The notes: a model not told the origin generated them from the letters alone. A stretch of 64,000 bases of DNA from Doryteuthis pealeii (GCA_023376005.1 CM042150.1:76398188-76462187), one strand, 5' to 3'; positions 47,468 through 58,968 are shown, numbered from the stretch's first letter. Program-made: numbers and translations.

Positions 47468-48723
47468 ATATATGAATCTAAAATCTTCGGACTGAAGAAA
47501 TTTTAGTTTTTTCTTTTCTCGATGGAGTTAGCAAAACTCTGTTATGTATTAATCATTGATTTACTAAAAGAGATTCCAGTCTGTCAGATAGAAATACTAT
47601 TTTCCTCGGTTTTAACAAAAGTAGACCAAACTCTGCCTGACAGGCTTTTCTTCACTGCAGCTAACTTCCTGCTCTTAACCTACTTTTGTATCATCTATGT
47701 ATTCAGATGGTTGTTTGAACCTACTTACTTATCAATGGCGTACATACTACTTTCTCCACTATGGACACAACTTACCTGCATCCTTTTATGATTTTATTAC
47801 AATGGAAAAGCACTGTGCTATTCAATAACAATAAATAAGACCTCAAGCCAAAGTTTTGAGATACTTGAAATGCATAACCAATAGTCCAGTGTGGAACTTT
47901 CACAATAAATGGTTTGCAGCTCAGCCAAATGGGTAATAATTAAAGGTTAAGATCCAGCTAAGTGAACCACTGTAATTTACTCAGAAAATGTATTTTCCTT
48001 TTGAATTTTTTTCTTCTTTTTTATGTAGTTTGATCTGCTCTGTTTGAAAATGACCTTCATTTAAAGAATACAGTGAAGTTATCATTGTATATTTTTTCTC
48101 TCTCTTCTAACATCTGAAATAAATGTAGATTTTAGTTATGGTGGATTTTAGCTTTACAAAGTAGTATGGCAAGAGAATAAAAGTAATTTACTAAGTTTAG
48201 CTTAGTTTGACACAAGAAGTATGGAGCTCTCAATTATTCTAGCTTCCTTACAATTACATTAAATGAGGCATGCATTACAGTTGACAGATTTTTTATTTCT
48301 GAGCAACATTAGATTCTAAAGTGGGAGTCCGTAGATCAAATATGAGGGTTTGGTTTGCAATATTCATAGAATGTAAAACTGGACCCTGATTTAATGTCCA
48401 TATTTTTGACAATAAAATTTTAATTTATAATGTGAATTTAATGCAAACTGGACTCCAATTTTGTATCTGTCAAATTCTAATATTTGTCTAATTTCTAAGT
48501 ATTGAAACCTAAAAAAAAAAAGATTAATATTCTTTTTCTTGTTAAAAATTCCCAACTTTACTAATTTTTGGAGGCTTTATTGTTAGTCTATGGGTCAGAT
48601 CCAAATGTTCATAACCAGAGGTAATTAATGTGTAATATATTGATTATAACCAGAAGTTAGGGTTTTCATAACACAATGAATTCTGAGTCACAGAGAAAAA
48701 GAAAATGAAATGAATTGGGATTT
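47468..48723. other. AT-rich DNA, one motif-free ORF at 47522-47791
   Basis: The plus-strand frame at 47522-47791 (89 codons) is leucine-rich and hydrophobic near its C-terminal half and could encode a membrane segment. It has no homology I recognise and no promoter or splice context that I can defend. Confidence 0.4.
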
Positions 48724-48769
48724 GAGAAACTGTCAGTAACCAACCGGCATCGACTTCATCTCCACATTA
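48724..48769. mobile_element. Half copy of the 57954-58100 fold-back element
   Basis: 'gagaaactgtcagtaaccaa' and 'gcatcgacttcatctccac' correspond to one arm at 58050-58092 ('gagaaactatcagtaatcaa', 'cgttgacttcacatccat'). The opposite arm is not intact here. Confidence 0.5.
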
Positions 48770-48930
48770 CACTAATTTATATATTTAGTACAAATTAAGA
48801 TAAAAGTTTAATATCAAAATATCTTGCCTGATGATGACCACGTTTTTGTATATTTAAAAAAATTTTTTTTTTCTATTATTCTAATTTTATTTCATTTTCT
48901 ATTTAAAATAATAATAAATAGAATACAATG

Positions 48931-49643
48931 TATCATCATCATCATCATGTTGTGCAGGCAGCACGGATATCCATAACAATCTCTCGCCAACCTTCCCTAT
49001 CATTCATCGCCCCAGGGAGTTCTTCCTTGCTGCAGCCAGCATCTTTACATAGTTGGTCAATGTAGGTCCTTGCTAAGCGGCCCACACTGGCATGTCCATG
49101 TGTTGGCTTCCACAGGAGAACATCACTTATGAGTTCGTCCTTGCTTCTCCAGCTGTGCCCTGCATGCCTAGTCCGTCTCACTCAGACGGTCTGTGAGATA
49201 GGGGGCAGGTGAACATTCAGCTGCTTCCTTGTGGGATGCTGTTTCCATGACTTGTTCAAAACTGCTCGCAGCATTCTAGTGCAGCTCCCATCTAACTTAT
49301 TCTCGAGGCGCCTTGCTAATGTCCAGGTAGTGCAGCCATATAGCAGTACTGATATGACTACAGCCTGGAAGAGATGTCACTTTAGCTTGTCAGTGAGATC
49401 AGATTTCCATATGATAGACAATTTGTTTGTGACCATCCATGCCTTTCCTATTCGTGCGTTAATATCGTTATCTGTGGATGAGATATTACTGCCCAGGTAT
49501 GTGAATTGTTCTACTGGCTTAAGGGGCTTACCGTCTAAAGTGGAGATGTCTCCTTTCTTTTTGAAGCTCATGAACTCTGTTTTAGCAGAGTTAACATGCA
49601 GGCCGATGTTTCTTAAATTCTTGGTCAAAACACATCTCAGCAT
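48931..49643 (-). pseudogene. LINE 3' end: RT C-terminal region with (GAT)n tail
   Basis: The minus strand from 49643 encodes the C-terminal part of a non-LTR reverse transcriptase: 'LHVNSAKTEFMSF', 'YLGSNISSTDNDIN' and 'KSDLTDKLK'. After frame breaks (about 49180-49377) it encodes 'RRTRHAGHSWRSKDEL', 'DVLLWKPTHGHASVGR' and the end 'REGWREIVMDIRAACTT' (stop near 48945). A (GAT)n tail of about six units follows (48948-48931). The RT catalytic YADD and any endonuclease are absent, as in a 5'-truncated insertion. This order is common in LINEs of molluscs and other invertebrates; I cannot fix the clade. The plus-strand open frame 49231-49815 is antisense to it. Confidence 0.8.
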
Positions 49644-49729
49644 TACAATAAATAATTTTTATCCATACAACATTTTCTTTCCTTTTATTTTTTCCAACAT
49701 AATTGTCAGATTTACTTCCATTTTTCAAC

Positions 49730-49731
<2 letters not shown>

Positions 49732-49788
<57 letters not shown>

Positions 49789-49811
49789 ATATATAAATAT
49801 ATATATATATT
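49732..49811. repeat. (CA)n-(TA)n compound microsatellite
   Basis: About 18 CA units, then TA units with slips. Confidence 0.95.
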
Positions 49812-51164
49812 CTAGTGGAAAATCTCTTTAAAAGATAACTTTGAAAGTTGGGCTGTCTACAACTATTGTTTTCAAGGATACAAAAAAATTTCCAGAAAAG
49901 TGTCAACAGATGCCTAAGGTAACTTTCCGGAGGTACAGCTGATGATCTAATAACTAGTTAAGTTATTCTGACTAACTTTATTGTGGTGAGAATAGAATTT
50001 GATTACTTTTCAAATTATCTTATAAATTGAGTTATTTTTGTCTAATTTTTTAGCAAATGAATATTAAATCGCTAGATTACTTTTTTGTGAAGAGTAAAAA
50101 TAGAAATTTCTTTTTTTGCAAGTCTGACAAAAAATGAATATCATTAAACAATATTAGCCAAACTTTATCTTAATTTTGTACTAAACTCATACGAATAAAT
50201 TGTTTAAAAGTTTAAAAAGTTATGAGGCATAGCGTGGATCAAATCAAAGGATATGCTCACTCCTGCGATTCTTTTAATAAAAAGTAATTTTCTTCTGAAA
50301 CCAGGATTTTATTATTTCTAGTGGAACGTTATAAAATTAAAACAGATATTAAAAACAGGTATTATTTATTACCAAAAGACTACAGCATTACAGTTCTATA
50401 ACCAATAATAAAATTGCAATACACCTGTAATTTAAATCTAAATTGCAGAGATATTATATAAGAGGTGTACTTATTTTTTAACTGCTACTTATTCCTATTT
50501 TATAACAGAATTTCTATGTTGTAGAGTTTGGTAATAAATGATACCTAATAATATAAGTTTTGGTTGTATAATGAAACACTATAAATGATAAAATCATAAA
50601 ATAAATTAATAAAATTATAAAATCCTGGTATCTTCAGCTTTGAAGAAAATAAACTTTTTTATTAAAAATTGTTAGGGTGTACTTACTAATGGTTAATACT
50701 GTATTTCTATTTTAAGTTTAATAATCAAGCACAAATATTTCTAGAATGATTATTAGCCTTTTAATATTATTCATTATCTCTCAGTCATGTGTATTATTTT
50801 TAGTAATTATTGGTTAAAGATGAATTTCCTTATTTACAAAATGGCTGTCAAAAATGAAATCATAGGATATACATAAATGAACAAATGGTAACACAGATGA
50901 TATTTATAGGGACTGGATTGTTTCATTTTGGTAAATGGCCAAAAGAATTCATATAAGAAAATATTGACTGCAAAACAAGAACCTATATTTGAAATGATCA
51001 GAGCAAATATAATTGTATAAACAACAGAATCACTACACATCAATGATATTTACATAGATTTGTTTTTACTTGACAATAAATTCCACTTGTGACAATTTTT
51101 TTCTTTTAGAGCTGAGCATTCTGGCTTAATTAAATATATCTCAAATTAGATTAAATTGTTTTAA
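49812..51164. other. AT-rich DNA, no gene recognised
   Basis: A minus-strand frame at 50834-51043 has no known motif. Confidence 0.5.
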
Positions 51165-51716
51165 ATTGATGGTATATATTTTGTTTAAGTAGAGGAAACA
51201 ATTTGCCATTTCTTTATTTGGTGTGAAGTAAACAAATCTGAATGAACATCTTTAAGAGTCATGATTCCATAATTTTTGCCAGGAGTTTTATTCAAACCAG
51301 AAATCTTAGAACCTTTAAAGTCGGAAACCTTCTCTGATAATGCTCATTTTAAAAAGTAGGACTGTAAAAAAATGACATATATCTGTGATAAATGTGACTG
51401 AGTTCTGAGGAAGGATGAAGTGTAGATCAGTTGAAATACTGTGATAAAGACTGATTTAAAAATGTCAATAGATAATTTTTCAGAAAGTCTTGTTAATTTA
51501 CCACAAAGTAGAAAAACTGAATAAACATTCCCAATGTTGATTCCATAATTTTATTATGGGTTGTAAGTTTGGTTACAAAAAAAAAAAAATACAAAAAAAA
51601 CCAAAACAAACACAAGAACAAAACAATTTAAAAGTTAGCAATGGTTTTCATGAGAGCACTGCCAAAAAATAAACAACTTATATCAAATAAATTATGCATC
51701 TAAAAAATAGGAATTC

Positions 51717-51772
<56 letters not shown>

Positions 51773-52090
51773 AGTGTATGAAAGAGAGAATTTCAACCTT
51801 CATAAATCAAACTGAAAACTGAGGGTTAAACAAATAATAAAAATCTTAATTTCTACATTTTGTGATTCAGCCTGTTATCAATGATAGAAAATAAAATTAA
51901 TAAAAAAATAAAATCTCAGCTGATTTTCTGCTTAAAGAATTATTCCTTTTGTTTGTTCTATGGTAAATATTCTTTTTTAAATTTTGCAGTATCACCCATA
52001 AATAAGTAAACTCCTAATGTTTTGATAAATTTAATTTTCTTCAAAGGATCTTGGTATAAAAAATGAAGGGTTTTCACACAAGCCAAATGT
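51165..52090 (+). repeat. ~0.9-kb direct duplication, copy 2
   Basis: Second copy of the block at 36969-37860. Its (CT)n tract at 51720-51770 is long and pure, about 25 units. A LINE 3' relic begins right at its end (about 52090), so the block and the LINE may have moved together here. Confidence 0.8.
51720..51770. repeat. (CT)n microsatellite
   Basis: About 25 pure CT units inside the duplicated block. Confidence 0.95.
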
Positions 52091-52596
52091 CTTTTAGAAA
52101 CAAAAGAGACATCTCAACTGTTGATGGCAAACTCCTAGACTCAGTAGAACAATTTAAGTACCTAGGCAGTAATATCTCATCCACAGAAAGTGATATTAAT
52201 GCATGTAAAGGAAAGGTATGGTCCACTATTAATAAATTATCAGTCATATGGAAATCCAAACTCACAGACAAGTTAAAGAGACAATTCTTCCAAGCTGTTG
52301 TCATGTCAGTGCTGCTGTATGGCTGCACAACTTGGACCTGAACGAAGTGCCTAGGGAATAAACTAGATAGGAACTGCACAAGAATGAGTAAGACAGATAA
52401 GACATGCAGGGCACTGCTGGAGAAGCAAGGACGAAATCATAAGTGATGTCCTCCTGTGGAAGCTAGCACATGGGCACACCAGTGTGGGCCAACCAGCAAA
52501 GACATACATTGACCAGCTCTGTGCGGATACTAGATGCTGTGTAGAGGACCTCCTGAGAACAATGAGTGATAGGGACAGCTGGAGAGAGATTGTCAT
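52090..52596 (+). pseudogene. LINE 3' end relic, first part
   Basis: The plus-strand frame begins 'FRNKRDISTVDGKLLDSVEQ' and continues 'YLGSNISSTESDIN', 'KSKLTDKLKRQFFQAVVMSV' and 'LLYGCTTWT'. After frame breaks near 52340-52480 it encodes 'GQPAKTYIDQLCADTRC' and 'MSDRDSWREIVM'. This is the same C-terminal RT region as at 48931-49643, from a different copy. The coding sequence is interrupted at 52596 by an insert; the LINE end resumes at 53087. The minus-strand open frames here are antisense shadows. Confidence 0.8.
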
Positions 52597-53086
52597 GGTT
52601 TGTATACTCACTTTACTTCTATTATTCTTCTGCTCATCTTTGGTATCTTACGTTCTTCTTCTAGCGTCTAGACTTCGTCTTGGGGACTTCATGTCTGGTC
52701 TTCCATTGGGGATTTCTCTTTATCAGAAGCCCTGTATCATTGGTAGTTTTTAGATAATAACCCAAGACTTCGATTTGCTTTAGATCATATTTTATTCTGA
52801 AATCCCCACCAGACTACCTGTGTAGATTGAGTTGGCTGTGTGCTTAACACGATTTATCACCTTCGTGGTTTGGCCGATACTGACTAAACTCTCTTTCTAA
52901 TCTAAACCAGAAGAGGGTCTTCTCCACCGATTCTCACAGTATCCCCCAGAAGGAGATCAGACTGAGGTCAAGCCAAGTCACTCAATCCTTCAAGGCCGCC
53001 GGCTGCAAATTATAACAGCCATTTTGGTTTCTACACTAATGGTACACAAATGTTAGGAATCTAATAATTATGTAACAATGGATATT
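52597..53086. mobile_element. ~490-bp insert flanked by a 32-bp direct repeat
   Basis: The 32-bp LINE segment at 52565-52596 recurs exactly at 53087-53118, with unrelated sequence between. The insert is GC-richer than its surroundings (for example 'aaggccgccggctgcaaatt' near 52993) and has no long frame or tRNA boxes. A 7-nt 'aacaatg' also precedes both repeat copies, separated from the second by a 6-nt 'gatatt'. Confidence 0.65.
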
Positions 53087-53160
53087 AGTGATAGGGACAG
53101 CTGGAGAGAGATTGTCATAGATATTCATGCTAATAGCATGACATGATGATGATGATTTAA
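53087..53160 (+). pseudogene. LINE 3' terminus with (GAT)n tail
   Basis: Repeats 'agtgatagggacagctggag' and then completes the LINE end ('DIHANSM' then stop) and a short (GAT)n tail at about 53144-53156. It is the distal part of the relic at 52090-52596. Confidence 0.75.
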
Positions 53161-53189
53161 GTACTAAAGTCATTTACATATTAATACCA

Positions 53190-53450
53190 TATTGATTTAT
53201 TGATTTTAATGCTGTGTCAACTTGTCTAGGTTTATTCCATGTTCTTGTTTTGCACATGGTGCTATCAAATATGAATCAGGTTTAAACAAATCTATTTGTC
53301 CTGTAGATGGTACCCTAGAGAGTGAACCCAGGAGTAATGGCAATGTAGGGGTACTCAACACTCCTAAATCCCTAGCCTCACCCTCAGATTCAGTTGAATG
53401 TCATACCAAGTACACTCCTTTGTCGGGGAAAGGATACAGTTGTGACAGGG
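53190..53450 (+). repeat. Repeat family C, near full copy
   Basis: 'ttgatttattgattttaatg', 'ttgcacatggtgctatcaaa', 'gtagatggtaccctag', 'gtaatggcaatgtaggggta' and 'gaatgtcataccaagtac' follow the order at 38217-38500. The open frame at 53222-53458 is a chance frame in this repeat. Confidence 0.6.
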
Positions 53451-53884
53451 TGGATTAATACCATAGTACTTACCTACCTATCTATGTTTGGTTTAGTTTA
53501 TTTGTTTAACCATATATCAACTCTTTATGAGTTATCTAATTTTGACATTTGATTCATTTTAAATGTTTAATTGCCTTCTTTTATTAATTGCACTTTATTT
53601 TATTTGTCTATAATCATTTGTTTACACAGTTATCAGTCATCACAGAAATCAAGTTTAATAATTTTCACACAGTTATATGGTTTTTAGCATAGCTATGAAA
53701 TACGAATAATTTATACACAATTATATGATTTAAAGTAACCATTTCAATTTAATAATAATGATTTGTTTGCACACAGTTATATGGTTTCAAGTAACTAATA
53801 ATAGTAATTAAAAACTTAATAAACAATTATAGCTTCTTAATACCAAAAGATGCAATTGAATCAGTATTCTTATCTAATACATTT

Positions 53885-54045
53885 TTTCAAGCAGACCTAT
53901 TTGATACATAAAGGTACTCTTGATCAGAGTGGACCTGGGTGTAATGGCAATGAAAGGGTATTCTATATTCTCCAAAGCTCTCGAGCTGTAACTTCACCAC
54001 CAGATGAAGTTTAGTGTTATACCCAGGTCACAACAACCTTAGGGT
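53885..54045 (+). repeat. Repeat family C, 3' part
   Basis: 'gtaatggcaatgaaagggta', 'cgagctgtaacttcaccacc' and 'agtgttatacccaggtcac' match the family 3' half. Confidence 0.6.
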
Positions 54046-54519
54046 GTAAGGTGTACATGATGGGAAAGAGAAGAATATGTATATAAAAGAGGAAAGACCT
54101 ACAACACATTAATACAGCAAATACAAAATGGTCAATTCTGGATGTCGACAGGGGAAGGTGAATTTACTCATTTGCATTTATAACAGGAGGAGAACAAAAA
54201 TTGCTGGATCATATAGACAAATTGCCAGATATTGTACACCTGATTGGGTGTGATGGCCACCCATGCAAAACATCAGGTCATTTATATGAACAAACAATCT
54301 GGCTCTTTTCAGTGTCATTACTTTTTCTAAGTTAATCTATTACGAAATCTGGGTTTAGCCATGTGCATTATTTAAAAGAAAGAAACATTTTGAAAAAAGA
54401 ACATGATGTTTTGTGGTTCAAACTCACAAACCTGCAACCTAACATTTGTGTTTGCCTACCAAATACATCTCTGTAAAATGTTACTCCACCAGGCCTTACC
54501 TGTGTATCTGCCTCTCCAT
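54046..54519. other. No recognised gene
   Basis: A block that is slightly less AT-rich, without a known motif or repeat family. Confidence 0.45.
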
Positions 54520-54762
54520 AAGTAAGTAAAATAGGAGGAGTGGCCTATTGTCAGTATCAGCCGGACAACAAGTTCTTTCCATGTGCTAGAACAAGAGATT
54601 GTTTTTGCATCTGAGGTGGAGCACTGCATCTACCATCAACTCCCCACTTTACCGAACAGATCCAAGCTGTTTTACTCATGTGTTGAGTTGGCAAGGGCTA
54701 GTATTGAACCCAGAACCTTGTGGTTCTGAGGTAGATGCTCTACTGACTGAGCTAAAATGGCC
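54520..54762 (-). mobile_element. SINE-1, full length
   Basis: On the minus strand: 'ggccattttagctcagtcag' with A box TAGCTCAGTCAGTAGAGC, B-box-like 'gggttcaatactagc', and the 3' end 'tattttacttactt' at 54520. Plus-strand open frame 54599-54811 is a translation of this SINE. Confidence 0.8.
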
Positions 54763-55390
54763 CTTAATTTTTATGAAAATTATTGTTTATTATGAACATG
54801 TAAATGTGTAAAACATTATTATCTGTAATTCCATTGATTTGTTTAATTTATCTTAATTTGTTTTCTTATAAATATTTTGATAGTAGATTGGATGTGTATA
54901 TCTTTATTGGAAGTGTGGGTAACCAAACAGAAGAATGAAATTGGTGATCCAGGTTCCAACTCCAACTGGGACAGTTTTTATTCACTTTATAGTATTGCTA
55001 TTGGGGAAGAGATGAATACACTTCCTCTTTAATCCATTTAATGGGTATATAGCTGAGAAATTTGTGCCCTTTAAACTATTTAAAGGCAAACATCTTGGGC
55101 ATTTGATAGTAAATTTGACCAAGGATCCCTCTCTGCTGCTGGTACCATAATTACTTGGAAAAGGAGATGGACACCTCCATATCCATGGAGAAATACCATG
55201 AAAGAAAATAAGTTGGCACTTATTATAAGCATTATTATTGCAACTGGACAAGGAGAAAGAAAAACTCTGAATTCATATCACTTGTAGACCTGGAGAGGTA
55301 TGTGCTCCATCAGGCAATTCTTGCCCAAGACACACTACATGAGTAGCACTCCAACAACTAAACCAGGTTACAAGATAAATCTTTTTTTAT
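54763..55390. other. No recognised gene; short SINE-2-like phrase
   Basis: A SINE-2 body phrase ('ggagaaagaaaaactctgaa') lies near 55251-55271 without its neighbours. The minus-strand frame at 54982-55251 has no known motif. Confidence 0.4.
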
Positions 55391-55394
55391 ATAC

Positions 55395-55400
55395 ATATGT

Positions 55401-55437
<37 letters not shown>

Positions 55438-55715
55438 AAAATATATATATATATTTAAAAACGAGACACCTGAAACATCCCATGAGTTTCATACTTGAAG
55501 ATGACAGATGGACATGCTGAAAGCGCCCGTAATGAAATCTTTGATGGATTGCTACACCAGTTCCACCCTGTCTCTAAAAAGATGGCCAGAAAATTAGAAA
55601 GGATTGAAAAAAACTCGTCTGACACAAATCAGTACAGTTTAATGAAACATGTTTAAAAGATAAAATGCTGCCAAAATACACTTATATATATATATATATT
55701 TAAATAAATATGGAC

Positions 55716-55747
<32 letters not shown>

Positions 55748-55755
55748 TATATATA
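55395..55755. repeat. Inverted TA-rich arms around a ~230-bp core
   Basis: The left arm (about 55395-55463: 'catatgtccatatatata' then TA units then 'tttaaaaa') and right arm (about 55682-55755: TA units, 'tttaaataaatatggacata', TA units) are roughly inverted. The core (55464-55681) is less AT-rich, with no frame or known repeat. TA slippage alone could imitate part of the symmetry. Confidence 0.5.
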
Positions 55756-56299
55756 ACTAATAAAAATCATTTTGATCTTTAATATTTGATTGTTGTTTTG
55801 TATTTCCACTGATCCAGCTAGTAATTATGATAATCCTTGTAAAAAAAACCCAAAAAAACACAAAGATAGTGGAAATAGATTTTGTGTCAAGGAATTTCTT
55901 TAAAGAATTCTATAGCAATTCAACTCTCACGAGATTCAAAGCAGTCCTTGCCAATTAATGACAAAATCAATTCATTAAATTTCCAGAATTGTATTTATAT
56001 CAAATGAGAGACAATAATTATATTAAGTTGTTTGTCCTGCAAAACACTTCTATCACTTTTATTATATTCTCTTCTTTCTTTTTTTTTAACACTAAAACTT
56101 CAACAAAGCATCACTTCCTTTTACATTGATACATTACTTTCTATTTTCCTTTTAGTCATTCAATGCCATTATCTTTTTTTCTTCCCTCCTCTTTTGGCAT
56201 CTGATTACTTCTCATCCTTCTACTCAATAGTTCTCTAGCTTTTAACTAATTTATCTCTTTCATCCACTTCTTCAGATAAAGATGTTTGTCCTTTAACTA

Positions 56300-56302
<3 letters not shown>

Positions 56303-56350
<48 letters not shown>

Positions 56351-56469
56351 TATATTATATTAATATAGATAGATAATTATATATTATATATATATATTAT
56401 ACAAGCTACATTGGTTTCTTGCTATGTAAAACTTTTAAAGTTGAAAAACGTTTTGAAAATGATAAAAAT

Positions 56470-56513
<44 letters not shown>

Positions 56514-56576
56514 TGAACATACTCTTGAATAAATTAATATTGCTACTCCAACAGAAATATTTAGGCAGTACTTGGA

Positions 56577-56624
<48 letters not shown>

Positions 56625-56672
56625 CACAATATCTGTGTTAGAACATATATATCTAAGTTAGGAGAGCTAACC

Positions 56673-56715
<43 letters not shown>
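56303..56715. repeat. Cluster of four long (TA)n arrays
   Basis: Arrays lie at 56303-56400 (imperfect), 56474-56512, 56579-56619 and 56677-56715. The open frames on both strands here encode tyrosine-isoleucine repeats and are artefacts. Confidence 0.95.
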
Positions 56716-56720
<5 letters not shown>

Positions 56721-57223
56721 GATAATAGATAGATAGATAAATAAAAGTTAGGATAGAATATACATGGATGCAATACCACATTGTAACTTTTAGTTTCTTG
56801 CCTCTATGAAGTTCAGACCAAGAAAAAAGGCATGTATTCTATGTTTATTTGTATACTGTTATGTGGTGCATCATAGGAAGTGTAGTTAAGTTTGTGTGGC
56901 ATTCTGAGAAAGCTGGTTTTCTTCTAGTCAGGAAATCTTAGGGACATATCCCTTTTGTCTATAACATGCTAACAATATCCATGCTACATACAAAGAATGG
57001 ATGTGAAAAATAATTTTGTAGTGAAATTATTTGTTTTACAACATTTGTCGTCTTTAGTAGAAAATTATTTACATTATTCAGTAGGGTAGATATTTTTTTT
57101 TTTAACTCAGTTGAAAATGTCAGGCTACATAAAAATAGTAAATGTTGTTAATTCAATCAGAATATTTTCATATTTATTCTTAAATACATATTTTAAATTG
57201 TTTGAAATATATGTTAAGAAAAT

Positions 57224-57600
57224 ATGAATTCAGGAGAAAATAAATTGTTTTTCCTTTTTCTTATATACTACTGTAGCCATATGAAAAACCAGAAAGCCTC
57301 CGGAAGGGAGAATGATATCACAGATTTATTTTTGGCTTCAGCGGGATGTGAAGATGTACAAAAAATATCTACATTTGTTTACCCCAAAATACTGGAAAAT
57401 TTGATGTATGAGGAAATCTCAAATATCATAAGGAGGAACTGAAGAAGAAACTTATAATTGCAGAAAGAACAGAGTTCCTGGAAACCAGACAGAACCCCCA
57501 TGAAACTGTGAATCAATATTTGCATAGGTTGAAAGAAGCAATATTGCAAGTTTTAAAAATTGGGTTCAAAAGACATGGCAATAGAAGATGAACTAATTTT
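57224..57600 (+). pseudogene. Ty3-like retrotransposon gag, decayed
   Basis: A plus-strand frame ending at 57442 includes 'LFLASAGCEDVQKI' and 'YEEISNIIRRN'. A shift near 57431 moves to another frame with 'LKKKLIIAERTEFLETRQ', 'HETVNQYLHRLKEA' and a stop at about 57592. The order (L-A-G-D-V-KI, then Y-E-I-L, then F-RQ---E-V-QY---LK) is that of the capsid-like Gag domain of Ty3/gypsy elements. No zinc knuckle, protease, or LTR was found next to it. Confidence 0.6.
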
Positions 57601-57953
57601 CTAGGATTAATTGAAGGCATGGAGAATATTGCATAGAAGCATAAAATCTTATGGAGAGGCTTCAAATAAATGAAATGACAATGTAAATGAGAACAAAAAA
57701 GTCTTAAATCAAAACCTGAGGAGTACGGGTTGGAGATTCTGTGGTATACTAGTGCACTATCATTCTGTTATCAACTCATCCAAAAAATGAGGCTGACTTG
57801 ATGCTATAAACAAATTCTTATTAGTAAGCTTCAGCTTAGTTTATGGACATCTTTCATTGATTATTGATAGACATTATTATTGTAATGAATGATATTTATA
57901 AGAAATTAGTATTTTGTTAAGTTCTTATTGTTATATATATGTGTTGTGTGTGT

Positions 57954-58100
57954 GTTAGGGTAGCATGGACATAAAGTCAACAGTGCTTCGCTACTCTCAG
58001 TTTCTCGCTTATGTGATTGGGAAACCAAGTGATTTTAGAATCATATATGTGAGAAACTATCAGTAATCAATTGTCGTTGACTTCACATCCATGCTAACTT
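57954..58100. mobile_element. Fold-back element with ~63-bp arms
   Basis: The left arm (57954-58018) and right arm (58038-58100, reversed) share TAGCATGGA, AAGTCAAC, AGTTTCTC and ATGATT in the same order and spacing. The loop is about 19 bp. There is no coding capacity. A partial relative lies at 48724-48769. It fits a small non-autonomous inverted-repeat element. Confidence 0.65.
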
Positions 58101-58547
58101 AACTTAGATTTACATGCTCTAGCCACAATATTGTGCATTCTTTACTTATAAATATAGCACTCTATATTATCAATATCAATATATATATATAGTCATCCAC
58201 ATATAGTCTTGTTTCAACACATCATGTCTCTTCAGTGTGGCTAGACTCTGCAGGCTCCATCAAGCTGGGATCAAAACTTGACCAATTTTTCATCAGTTGG
58301 AGCCTCTAACCACAGGGCTATCAGCAAGACACACTAGCAGAAGAGAATTTTTACTGATGAATACATACATATGTAAAAAGAGCTCTAATTGTTTTAAGGT
58401 GAGCCTAGCAATTTCAGTGTAATCAGCAGCCATCAGCGAATTTTCCTCCCAGATAGCTCAATCCATCAGGGGTGGGGAGGATAGTTTGAAATATTTGGGT
58501 CTTTAAATATATAATTTCAACCATGATTAAAACCCTTATAAATAATT

Positions 58548-58730
58548 ATTGCCTAACCAAGATTAAAAAGCCCAGTATGCCTGACTATTTTAGCCATAGC
58601 TGGAGAGAGAATAGTTGGATTCATATCTTTCCTAATGCTATTATTGCTATGTAAAATGTAAACAGCCTCGTCTAGAATTCTAACTTGATTTATTGAGTCC
58701 ATTTTCTACAACGATATCCACATGTCTCCA
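58548..58730 (-). mobile_element. SINE-2, 5' two thirds
   Basis: In reverse orientation: 'tgcctaaccaagattaaaaa', 'ttagccatagctggagagag', then the head 'cagcctcgtctagaattcta' and 'gtccattttctacaacgata'. The 3' end is missing. Confidence 0.6.
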
Positions 58731-58734
58731 ATTT

Positions 58735-58968
58735 TCAGTGGAGTATAACTAGTTTGAAATCAGTTTTATTCTTCTAGAATCATTGCCACATTAAGGCTAA
58801 AAAGCTCAAACTGCTCTACTATTTACCCATCATTGTGAGTGGGGTAGAGTGATTTATGCCTTTCCCAAGGGCATTAGTGCTAAAGTGAAATGCAAACAGC
58901 CGGGGATTTGAACTCTGGTCACCATGTCCATTTCCTAAGCTAATAAACATTAAGCTATGTGTCTCCAT
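58735..58968 (-). mobile_element. SINE-2, second copy in same orientation
   Basis: Body 'ttctagaatcattgccacat', 'gcctttcccaagggcattag' and head 'ggggatttgaactctggtca' followed by 'catgtccatttcctaagc'. It lacks the extreme 3' end. It lies 5 bp from the previous copy. Confidence 0.65.

Noticed and set aside
47522..47791. A small membrane protein gene
   Set aside because: The hydrophobic, leucine-rich product is what T-rich DNA yields by chance. No family match or context.
49231..49815. A 194-codon plus-strand gene
   Set aside because: It is the antisense of the minus-strand LINE relic followed by CA/TA repeats. The reverse strand has the RT motifs.
53222..53458. Coding exon at 53222-53458
   Set aside because: It lies wholly inside repeat family C and is not kept open in other copies.
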